From: Ichthyophonus hoferi
Lineage: Eukaryota > Opisthokonta > Ichthyosporea > Ichthyophonida > Ichthyophonidae
Direction: 5' to 3'
Assembly: GCA_002751075.1 (NCBI GenBank)
Contig: NAOQ01000557.1
Location: 15,383 to 37,687, forward strand
DNA: 22,305 nt
The position numbers were made by a program, and so were the translations under genes. The notes beneath the pieces are model-generated. The model saw only the letters and a list, made by a program, of their open reading frames with translations. It made no database searches and was not told the origin of the DNA. This document shows, piece by piece, positions 10,646-20,700 of this stretch (positions are counted from its first letter, which is position 1; every line of letters begins with the position of its first letter).

Positions 10646-10837
10646 ATAATGGCTCTTGTTAAAAGAGAATTTTCTGGAAATTAATTGGCTAATGCATGCA
10701 TAAATGAGATTATTACAATAGACACCAGGGGCTATATATATATTTGTTGAATACAATCAGGGCTATCTATGTGACCCTCTGGCCATGCCATATGGCTGCT
10801 TCAGTCAAGTGCCTTAGGAATCATGTGCTGGTCATAC

Positions 10838-11657
10838 TGAAAAGGCTTTTTAACTCTGGGGTACCTTAATAAAAAACGGAACTATTATTTTCCACTGCCC
10901 ACATTCCCCTTAGATATCAGGCTAAGAAAATCTGGTTGCACTTCTCCATTACAGTTGTATAGTGAAGGAGTGAATAGATATATTGGGAATTTCTGAGTAT
11001 GTTTCGCTATTGTCTCTGCTGTCGCTTTAATATTTATGATCGTTAGAGTTCATTTGGATATTTCAGGAGATATTAGTGTTCAGAAGGTTCTATTGCCAGG
11101 AACTTCGCCAATGTCATACGGAATGACTTCAGGATCCTTAAACACAAATATGAAAAATAGGGTATCTCCGGAACGGCTGCAGTAACTTATGGCTTCACAA
11201 CAATCATGACATAATTCAGCTTGGGTCAGGTGCATATTGAAGGAAGTTCATATAAAAATTCTAATGGGTACCAGATATTTCTTTCCAGCAAATGATTTAT
11301 TTGATATTCAAGTTTCATGAAGTATTTTAAATAGATTATCAAACCCCCGCTTTAATATCAAAAATCTGTCATATTTGCCCGGCAATTAAGATTACAAGTA
11401 TTAATGATTAATGCAATGGATTTCAAACATGCAGTTAAAGTCAAAAATGGTACTGTCCATATTAAATTAATGATTTTCAATAGGGAATTTAAAGTAATTA
11501 CTTCAGAAGTTTATTTATTTTTATGATTTGCTTAGGAGACAGTCGTCAAAACTCGTACAAATCAGATTATCCTTACAACCCTATTAAAACTTTGCGTACT
11601 GATAGTATGATTAAAAGACCCATTGAAGAACCTAATGTTCTAATATATGTCCAATGA
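10838..11657 (+). other. Unassigned spacer with protein-like plus-strand patches
   Basis: Several separate stretches are more open and more protein-like than the surrounding AT-rich DNA. One (about 11000-11186) reads a hydrophobic, membrane-helix-like AIVSAVALIFMIVRV and later SVQKVLLPGTSPMSYGM. Another (around 11217-11291) includes GQVHIEGSSYKNSNGYQIF. A third near 11390-11520 includes MDFKHAVKVKNGTVHIKL. A fourth at 11523-11657 includes DSRQNSYKSDYPYNPIKTL. They use more than one frame and no family is recognised. They may be a fossil coding sequence of unknown origin, possibly brought in with a mobile element, or coincidence. I make no functional claim. Confidence 0.3.
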
Positions 11658-11703
11658 TGCTTAATTTCTATTCAGTCGGATTTTAAAAAGAACCATGAGC
11701 TTC

Positions 11704-11709
11704 TTTATT
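11704..11709 (-). terminator. Poly(A) signal AATAAA of the subtilase gene
   Basis: A canonical AATAAA on the minus strand lies 64 nt past the subtilase stop codon, a normal distance for a short 3' untranslated region. The final exon therefore probably ends near 11680-11690. Confidence 0.6.
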
Positions 11710-11772
11710 GACGTAATATACAATTAGCAATACCTAACACAATTTAAAGTGAATAAATTAGTATTTACTTTG

Positions 11773-14700
11773 TTATGGTGCGGACTCCGGCATGCAATAT
11801 GCTAATGTGGCGCCACATACAGCAATCTTCTTTGTTCGACCTAGCTGCAGTGTTGAGCGGAGTACCATACCTTTAGCAGGAACAATAAAACTGTAATGAT
11901 ATACTGCCCACTGGCTACCTAGGGTACTGACTGTACGGACAGGATTAGGTAGGATGAAGTCTGGTTCGTCCGTGTCTGTGAATAGACGTATTTCTTCATT
12001 ATCGATTTTTTCCGACAAGGCTTTAACGACTATTGAAAGTCGATATTCTCCCGGCATAAGTCGTGATACGGGACGTACCAGTTGAACGTCAAAGTATCTG
12101 TAGGAGGTACGATCGGAAAGATCTGGAAGGGCTACCTGGTAACTTTTATCTGGCAATGTCCTCATCTTAACGCTTTCGGCTGGAAGTGTTGTTTTCAATT
12201 TCCAATCAGTCATACGCTCATTTAAGAATATAACTGATGGAATGCAAAATGTACTGTTGAACTTTGTAATTGGAAAATCATTCGTAGAAGGGCACTGATT
12301 TGGGTTTTGTGAACTATTCAATGGCCCTGCAGTTGGTGTGAAGGTGGATGTTGCATTCGGTGTAACTGTGACTGTGACTGTCGCTTGGGGCTGCCTGAAA
12401 AAACTGGTACTGGTAACAGTTGTGGTTACAGTACGATCGCGTGTGAGTGATGTTATTTTGGGCTGTGTGACTGTATTTGTCGTAGTAACTGTTTGCACGG
12501 AAAAAATGATTTTGGTAACTGTCGTTGTAGGTGATTGTACCTCAAATCCGCTGGTTAAAGCCGAAGCTAAAGTTGAAGTGGTGCTGCGTGGTGTCATAAT
12601 AACTGAACTAAATGCTGTACCTGTCTCTGATATCATTGATATAGTTCGGGTCGGTGTAGTGGCATCAGCGGTAACCACCTTTGAAGCGTTGGTAACTTCA
12701 TTGGATTGAAAGAGAACGTTAAGTATACGGTTGGGTGTATTGGTATGCTTACGAAGGTTTATTTTCCCAAGTGTCGCCGTTACTTGGATAGCCTCCTTGA
12801 CCTCTTGAGGTGTGGCCGCCATATTAAGTGAAAGATAGTTGGCCACAGCCCCTACAACCAATGGGCAGGCCTGACTAGTCCCAGTGAGTGACATGGTTTG
12901 ATCGTGGGGCCATAGTGAAATCACGTCGTCCCCTGGGGCTAAAATATCTACACAGCGACCGTAGTTACTGTATGTAGTCGAAGAGTAAGTTTAGTATTTG
13001 AAGGTACAGTTAAGGACTCCAACGTTGTTTTAGTATCGATATTGTATTGCACTTGTTTGAGCTTATCAGAGAAGCTAGTTAAAAGAAAAATGATATTGTG
13101 TTTCTGATAGAATAAAATATAAATGTGCAAGAAAATTGAGATAAGGCGTGAGTGGTAAGATTACTGATTAGGAAAGTATTAAAGTGTAAGAGCAATTATA
13201 GTGTTGTTATGTAGAAGGCGTCGAATATGTAATTCAATTGGTCGCACGATCGGGTTGAAACTCCAAGATAACCTCAAACGCTACGCCAGTATATTAAATT
13301 TGTGAATAATAATGAAGTTAAGCATATTAAAATTATACACAGAAAATGCCTACTCGTAATTGAAAACAGATGTAAATTGTTTTTTAAAAGACCCTACCTG
13401 TAGCTGGATAATTCATCGTTATTGTTTATAGCACCCACTGTTATAGTATTGCCAAAAGCGGCTGGAGCAGTACTACAGGCATCATCTCCTTCAGGTAATG
13501 TATTTCCTGCAGCATTTACGACTACTACATTATTGGTAACCAGAGTCTCGATAATTCGCCGAAGCGAGGGCGAATCTCCTTTTTCATGAAGGGACATTGA
13601 CATGATGGCCCTCCGAGTTGTGACTCGGCGTGTAAGTATTGAATTTATCCCCTCCAGTACAAAAGAAACGGGCCCCTTTCCTTCAGCTGGAATAACTTTG
13701 ACGGAATGGACTGTGGCCTTGCTGACACCCCAGTTTCGTCCAGAAATTAAACCTGCAACATGAGTTCCATGACCATTTCCGTCAGAAGAATCTGAACGAT
13801 TATACGAGTAAAAATGGTTTGCACGACCTTGAAAACCAGGGTGATAGATATCTACACCTGTATCCACAACGTAAACATCGATGTCCTCGGTGTTGCCAGA
13901 TACGGATGAAAATTTACGATCTAAAGGCAGCCTGGTAGTGAAGATAGAAAGAGTATAATTGTGTAAGAGATAAGACTATTGAAAGCTGAGTAGTAGATAG
14001 TATACATTTTGGTATGATTAAAAGCATTGAATCTACACCTATATGTATATACAGCAATGACTGTTGCAGTGATTTCATAATCCACAATGAGTAAAGCAGT
14101 ATATTAGGAAGTGCCGAGCTCAAACTTTGCTAATAACATCAAAAATAAATATCAGAAGTGTGTAGGAGCATTTATAATAGTCTGAGGTTACTGAAATTCC
14201 TTTGGTTCTACTGCATTAGCTATACTTCAAAATGATGGCAAATATTTAATTAAAATTGGATTGATACAAATCAAAGATTGTAAGAGTGAAGTCATAGATG
14301 ACTTATGTTATATATATAACATCGATTCGAAAACAATGAGCAATTAAACAATTATTACGTTCTCTGGTTTACACGATCCAAGGCCCATGAATCCGTTGAA
14401 GTCGGTGAAGGTAGTTTATTGTCCCTTTCCCAATCATCACCCACTTCACGCCTTCTCCTTACTACTTGCATGCTCTCCACGGCCCTTGCATTTTTCTCCC
14501 ATATATCTACTGCACTATCAATACTGACACTACGATCTTCCTCTACCGACTGCACGTAGTCGAGGGAAATAACTTTATCTAGTTCAGCCTCGGAGAGCAC
14601 AGCTGTGATAGCGCCTATTGACTCCAGTTGAGAGATTATTACCGCCTCGAGTTCTGGTTTGGTATTATCATCATTATCATTTACAAGTACACGAGCTAGA

Positions 14701-14858
14701 TCTGGAAGAGCATCTACTCCCTCCTTCACAAGGATAATGTAACGTCCTTGTATTCTATTTTCATCTGTGGATCGGTGAAATCTTGCCCGACCCCCATGCT
14801 CACAATGGATGCTGTCGAATAACGCCAATGTTATAAACAAGAAGTACAGGAGAAGCAT
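11773..14858 (-). CDS. Secreted subtilisin-like (proteinase K-type) serine protease with Ser/Thr-rich linker and unknown C-terminal domain
   Basis: This is a predicted secreted endopeptidase of family S8. Exons are 14858-14359, 13931-13398 and 12967-11773, joined in phase 2 at both junctions, giving 742 residues. Residues 1-19 (MLLLYFLFITLALFDSIHC) are a signal peptide. Residues about 37-110 form an I9-type inhibitory propeptide beginning RIQGRYIILVKEGVDAL. SWALDRVNQRTLPLD opens the mature enzyme near 155-171. Catalytic residues are Asp190 (VVDTGVD), His221 (GNGHGTHVAG) and Ser376 (LTGTSQACP), with oxyanion Asn310 (VNAAGN), so the enzyme should be active. The protease domain ends near 432. 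Residues about 433-569 are a Ser/Thr/Val-rich linker (for example ATVTVTVTPNATSTFTPT) that is likely O-glycosylated. Residues 570-742 form a beta-rich, Cys-containing domain I cannot assign. The dibasic RRRRE at about 135 before the core could be a processing site. No membrane anchor is seen. It lies on the same strand as RanGAP1 but 2.9 kb away. Confidence 0.93.
12968..13397. other. Intron 2 of the subtilase gene
   Basis: This 430-bp intron has GTAGGG at its 5' end and TACAG at its 3' end on the minus strand. It splits the codon for Ser345 in SSYSNYGR, a well-conserved stretch of subtilases, so the junction is firm. A minus-strand open frame at 12948-13130 crosses into the intron and is not coding. 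Confidence 0.8.
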
Positions 14859-15706
14859 TGATGCTACGTAATGCCCTTGTACCTAGGCGTAAGGAAGTTA
14901 ACAACTACTACTAGTATACAAAAAATGGACAAATTTAACAGAACTTGTATGTATGGGGGTTTAATATTCTATGTATGCGACTGTCTGGAGTTGTTCCCCA
15001 CCACTTAAAGTATGAGACTAGGTTGTTCTATTAGTACCAAACTAAGTTGTGTTTCACATACCCAATATAAGTAACCTACTAGCTAGCAGCTGATGATCTT
15101 ATTAGCCTCCAATCAACTATACAGAATTTCCAACCAATCAGCCAATTGTGTGGCATATACCATATTTAGATCATGCTTTTAGAGTCGTTATAGTCAGCTA
15201 TGTAATGGATTTAACCTCAATATAAAAAATTATAAATATTTATTTTTATATATATATTTGTTATATTTTATACAATTAAATTATTTTCAAGGCTTTAGAT
15301 ATATAGTTAGAGCTAACGCCGGCTATTGAACTTGTACTATGATATGTTAACAAATTCCAATTAGCTTATTCTTGTGAATATCATGTATGTGGTTTGACGC
15401 AGGTTATTATTGGCTGTATGTAATATTCCAAAGACTGTCTAGTAGTCTACTCATTGGTTAAAAGACAAGTACTTGGAGGGGTAAACAAAACCCGATTGGT
15501 ATGCATTGATTTGTGAATTTTCTGAGTAGCTGTCTGCATACCGAAGTGTAAGGGTGACTAAGATGATAGCTTAAACACTGTCTTCCTCTTTGACTGAAGA
15601 AAAAGCAAACAAAAAAATCTTTTTACAAGTTTCAATCATTATTAAACCAAGTGAAATTTCTTTAAAATGTCGATATTTTCATTACAAATCTTCTATATTC
15701 AACCAG

Positions 15707-15790
15707 ACAATGCCATGCCCAATGGAGTGGGGTTGGTCAAACCTACCGCAGATACAATACACACCTCATGGTAGTACAATCAAAGGAAAG
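15707..15790 (+). other. Candidate orphan exon
   Basis: An 84-bp stretch of 28 open codons is flanked by CCAG on the left and a GTAAAA donor on the right, phase 0 at both ends. It reads TMPCPMEWGWSNLPQIQYTP and then HGSTIKGK. The composition (Pro, Trp, Gly, Gln) is unlike translated AT-rich spacer. No family is recognised. A further open stretch at 15944-16051 ends at a stop codon and could be a downstream exon. This may equally be chance. Confidence 0.25.
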
Positions 15791-16090
15791 GTAAAATAGT
15801 AGATAGCTATTGGCTGTCAAATTTGTGGAAAATGCCATGCCTAAAAATGATTTGATATCCAAAAGGTGTTTTACAGAGGGAGGGTAAACTAGGGTTAAGA
15901 TCAATAGATTGGCTCTCACAACAAGTAAAATAAAAATGACAAGTTACAATTGCGACGTCGCTTGAATATGGTGGAAGTCAAACACCGTTTCCCTTTTAAT
16001 TATGTATTAAATACCCGCGTCTTGGCCCATCGATTCAGTCTGCTAAATTAATTATTGCCACTTTTTAGTATTTTTTACCATTGTTAACAG

Positions 16091-16140
16091 CGTCAGTGGA
16101 TTTGAGACTGATGGGTCTTCTCATAAAATAGTTTTCAAAG
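16091..16140 (+). other. Candidate orphan exon with acceptor and donor consensus
   Basis: A 50-bp stretch lies between GTTAACAG and GTAAATATG. One frame reads VSGFETDGSSHKIVFK. The flanks match splice consensus and the amino-acid composition is protein-like. Its phase does not fit directly after the 15707-15790 candidate, which argues against a simple two-exon gene. No family is recognised. Confidence 0.2.
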
Positions 16141-16570
16141 GTAAATATGTAAAAATGATTTGCACTATGCTAGCTCTCAGGTTTCCAATATGTGAGTTTT
16201 CGTTCATGGCCTCCTGAAGGGGCAATATAGCCAGCCAAATTTTCAAACTTTAATTTTTAATGTTCTTTGTTACTTATTTTAAAAGTTGCCAAAAACCCAG
16301 TGTTGATAGGCTGGACACTAATAGGACGGCATGCACTGGTGATGATTTCTCAAGTGATATTGCTCTAAAAGAATATTTCGCAAACGTTTATAAATAAAGA
16401 ATCAACACATAAAATCCCCTAATACACAATATATTTATTGTTCTCCAGGATTTTATAAAAATTTGAATTTCATTTTGAACTTCAAAAGGATACAGCATAC
16501 CTTCAATAAGTCATATTTTGGCGTTCTTTTTTATCAATCTTAATACTTTATGGTCCTGATTCAAACATAC

Positions 16571-16619
16571 CAAGGTCAAGTTCATTTCTTGCAGTACGAC
16601 TTACATAGTCTCTATCTAC
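16571..16619 (-). other. Candidate orphan exon
   Basis: A minus-strand 49-bp stretch is preceded by CTCATCAG and followed by GTATGTTT. It reads VDRDYVSRTARNELDL and leaves one base over. Read-through would add GMFESGP and then a stop, so a terminal-exon reading is also possible. It is strikingly protein-like for this spacer, but no homologue is recognised and no partner exon is certain. Confidence 0.25.
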
Positions 16620-16714
16620 CTGATGAGCATAAACAAGTAGTTATTCGGACTCTTTGACTCAGACACACTAACCGACTTACATACACAACGTTGCAATAGT
16701 TCGCTAGGGATTTA

Positions 16715-16849
16715 TTAATAATTATTTTTTGCATTTGTTTTGGCGTCAGATTCTCGGGCATTATCTAATATTATTTGTTGGAAAGTAAGGCCAACAAAGC
16801 TATTTTCTTCCGGATTGATAATTACGCGAATACCCATATGTACATACAT
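16715..16849 (-). other. Small protein-like open frame
   Basis: A minus-strand frame of 44 codons (ATG at 16849; a second ATG at 16837) reads VHMGIRVIINPEENSFVGLT followed by FQQIILDNARESDAKTNA and stops. The alternating hydrophobic and polar pattern looks like a folded protein fragment. No GT donor occurs before the stop, so it would be a last exon or a single small gene. No family is recognised. Confidence 0.25.
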
Positions 16850-17758
16850 ATTATATCACAGTCTAATTATAAAGATAATATTGTTTATTAACAAATAAAA
16901 TATATAGCATACTACACTAGAGTGTCATTATATCCCATAGTATAGGTAAATGGCATCTACAATTTATTCAGTATAGAGGTTTAACAAGCTAGATATATGT
17001 ACGAGATATATATTTAAATAGACACAGGCTTTCAATTTTCTAATAATCGAATACAGTTGGAAAGATGGCCTAAAACAAGTAAATACTCTCGAATTCCGAG
17101 AATATATTCAAGCTTTTTCCGGACTAATACCAATATATCCAGTGGGGCTTTATTAAATGCCTGACACTACCTACATACATCTGAATACTAGGTTACACCT
17201 ACAGCATGTTTGCTTGAAGATATATAGGAATCCCAGGTTGTTGTATTTTGTATTTCTATTGTGTGTCTTCTGTACTCAGATACCGTACTAATAAACAGTA
17301 TTATGAAATATAGAAGGTTTCAGTATTTTAATAGTTATTTCCTTAAGTCAAAATAATCCTAACCGAGCCTTATTCTCTAAACAGACCATGCTATATTAGT
17401 ACAATCATGCCTAGTGACCTAGCGATCCAATAAGTAATGAATATCAAATTTAATATCTTATGATTAATTACCACCACTTTCCTACCAAAAATAAAAAAGA
17501 CGTATTAATTAATACAAGCTACCATTTAAACCTCATTTAAAAAGTCATATTTTAAATAACAAAAGTATGACTGCAAATAATAAAAACATTGCAAATGTGA
17601 CCAATCTAGGAGATCGGACACAGGTTTTTACGTAATCACAGCAACACAAAAACAACTTATTTAGTAATAATTGGCTACTAAGACACCAGAAATGTTTTTT
17701 TTGAAAGACCAACATCACAGTTGGTTGGACAACATTTACCAACGTAGATATTATTCGC

Positions 17759-20700
17759 TCACATATCATCCTCATCATCTTCCATGACAAGAACATTGGG
17801 CTTGCCCACAGACAGCAAGTATGCCTGTATTTGTTTATATATATAGGGAAAGGAGAGACATGTAAGAGAACATCCGATTGATTCTGTTAGTTTGATAAAA
17901 CATTAATAAAGCCTAAGTCTAGTAAGACCTGCCTTGTGAATCCACGTATATTAGAGTGAGGTGAGAGAAAGAATAGCGATACATAAAGTGAATGAAAAGG
18001 GTCAATTACTATTGGATTTGGGTCATAAGATTAAAGCCTGTTGACGTTGCTATTGATCTAATATTGCTTGATCAAGGTACTGAAATTTAATCAGATCCCA
18101 TTGTAAAGATTTTAAAGGATATTGAATCTAATATAGTTAGTTGAACATGAACTGCGGTCTATCTCCCAATTAATTAATTAATTAATTAATTAATTAAATT
18201 CTCTTGCCAAAAAATAAAAATAAAGACAAAAGTCACGCACACATGTACACACACACACATATATAAGGATAAAGCTGAACAAAGAGAGAATAACTTACCG
18301 TAATTTCCGACACGCCCCTCTTTCCAAGATCATTATTAGACAGGTCCAGGGATAAGAGCCCAGTTTTGTTTTGCAACATGTTCAAGATAGGCTTCTTGCC
18401 ATCTCTTTCTATGTCATTGCCAGCAATATTAATTACCTGTAGGAAAGAGTGGGGAGGGAGGTGGGAGAAAGGGGTGAGAATTGCTAATCCCACAACTACA
18501 CACATATAATATATATATACTCTATGCACTCATTCCTGTCACGTCTACACATACCCTTAGGTCTTCAATAGTATTTCCTACTATTATTATACTTAGGTTT
18601 AGACACTGCTATTTAAAGATATGATTCGGGCTAGTGTCCAATTAGTACTTGTGTAATGATTATGTATATTTATAGGCCACATTTACCCATAAATATAGAC
18701 ATCTTCCTACTCTACGCTACGCTACTTTACCCTATCCTACTCTACTCTATCCCACTTTACCCTGCTCAACCTTACTCTATCCTACTTTACCCTACTCTAT
18801 CCCACTTTACCCTACTCTACCCTACTCTATCCCACTTTACCTTACTCTACCCTACTCTATCCCACTTTACCCTACTCTACCCTACTCTATCCCACTTTAC
18901 CCTACTCTACCCTACTCTATCCCACTTTACCCTACTCTACCCTACTTTATCCTACTTTACCCTAACTCTACCCTAGTAACACCTGTATCACGTACCTGTA
19001 GTAAGGTATGACCAGGAGTGAGAGCCTCACACACGGCAGCAGATCCATCCTCGCCCATAAGACAGTCCCCAAAGTCCAAGGTAGATAATGATTGGCACTT
19101 TGACAGAGCACTGGCCATACATATTGCACCATCGTCATTAAAGGTGTTGTCATTAAGGTCCAGGAATGTTAATTGAGTGTTGGCAGACACAGCTGCAGCT
19201 AGTGCTTTAATACCAGCTGAGCGGATTCCATTTTGTGGCATTTGGATGGCCTGTGAAGAGGTGGAGAGGTTAATGACTGTGGTTAAAGTGTGGTGTGAGA
19301 GCATAAAGAGATGATGTGAGGAAAGAAAAAAGAAAAGGAAAAGAGAGGAGAGAGGAGAGAGAGGGTGAGGGAAGGTACACATACGACACAAACACTAGTG
19401 CTGTGTTCTATCTAGAGGTCTACAACTACAACTTACCTTAAGGGTGCCTATTGTTTTAAATGCCTCAGCCAATGCCGTGGCCCCTTCTGTCTCTAGTCTA
19501 TTTCTACCAGCGTGGAAGCCCTGTAGTTATTAATAGAATTAGAATGGTCCAATAGATGAAGGGTAGTATCACCGAGTATAGTTGGATTGGTTAATGGGTT
19601 GGGGTATAGTGTTATGTATAGTATGATAATGTATGATAGTATGATAATATGATAATATATGCTAGTATGATGGTAGTATTTTTAGCGACTTTTTCATATC
19701 CCTTACCTCTAATTCGTATCTCTGACCTTCCGATTGTGCCTTGTGATATGCAGTCAGCAAAGCCTCTGTAATGTGTGGGTCAATCAGTATGGTCATACCA
19801 TTTGTAATATATTGGAAGTTTCTTTATGTTCATTTGATTCTCGGTGTCCAATAAAATACGCATTTGTATATAAATTATGCTTTTGAAAATAATAGGTAAA
19901 GTATCATTCAAATTTTAGTTCACAAGGTAAAGGACTATATACAATATGGTTTGATTGGTTGAAGGGATATAGATATAATAGGAATAAGAAAGAGATTTAT
20001 TCATGATAATTCAATATTTTAACTACAGTATAATGGCATTTCTAATTAGAATCTGTGTCGTCTCCTTCAATGTGACTGGCTTATTAAAGCTAATTTAAAT
20101 GAGAGTAACAGATATATATATATATATATATATATATAACTATTTATCTTTCATTGGACATAATTAGTTCTACAAAATGATTGGAAAGCTCAAACAAGGG
20201 ATGCTGGCTATGATTGGGTATGTGTCATCATTAGCAAGCAGTATCATGCATATAATTCAAAGTCTCCAATCAATTATTTCATAACATAGCTATATAAGGA
20301 GGGAGTTAATACTTGCTATAATTTTGCCTCCACCAATACCGAGACCGTTATTAATGAAACGTAGAATCTGAGGTATGTGATTAGGTCAGTAAATTTTAAG
20401 CGTGGTTTTCATTGCTTTACATATATGGACATATATATATAATCCTACACACATTTAAGTTCTATATAAGAATCAATATATATTTTTCTACCTGATTTTA
20501 AAAAACTTGCGCCCAATCGTTTTAGATATTAAATATTAACAATTTATATTCGTACGTAGAGATATATGGAAATAAAAACGCGAATACTTTGAAGTAAAGA
20601 TAAAATCATTAATAACAAGACCAATTATGAAAGTACATAAAATTATAAAATAAATATAAAAAATAAAAAACATAATGGGATGCAGAGATTAAAATATCAA

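Larger units (their letters stand above)
14859..17758. other. 2.9-kb spacer between subtilase start and RanGAP1 end
   Basis: This spacer must contain the subtilase promoter (right of 14858) and the RanGAP1 3' untranslated region (left of 17759). It is mostly AT-rich, with CCAAT motifs around 15112-15145. A possible ATTAAA poly(A) signal for RanGAP1 is at 17454-17449 on the minus strand, 305 nt past its stop. No complete gene is recognised. Four coding-like patches are listed separately. Confidence 0.5.

Noticed and set aside
10376-10756. Overlapping frames of 102 (plus) and 75 (minus) codons
   Set aside because: They lie mainly in the AT-rich right terminal region of the Tc1-like relic and encode low-complexity Ile/Lys/Asn peptides.
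12338-12709. 123-codon plus-strand open frame rich in Val and Thr
   Set aside because: It is the exact antisense of the Thr/Val-rich linker of the subtilase; ACN and GTN codons read as open Val/Thr codons on both strands.
17030-17110. Minus-strand LEYILGIR string resembling ribosomal protein S9
   Set aside because: Only eight residues match the KLDYILGL motif and the rest diverges completely; no other part of S9 is nearby.
17545-17796. 83-codon minus-strand frame overlapping the last RanGAP1 exon
   Set aside because: It is in a different frame from the RanGAP1 tail; the RanGAP1 frame joins the previous exon in phase, this one does not.
18656-18976. 106-codon plus-strand frame with repeated [10 protein letters not shown]
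   Set aside because: It is translation of the 10-bp/30-bp minisatellite within a RanGAP1 intron, with no start context or homology.
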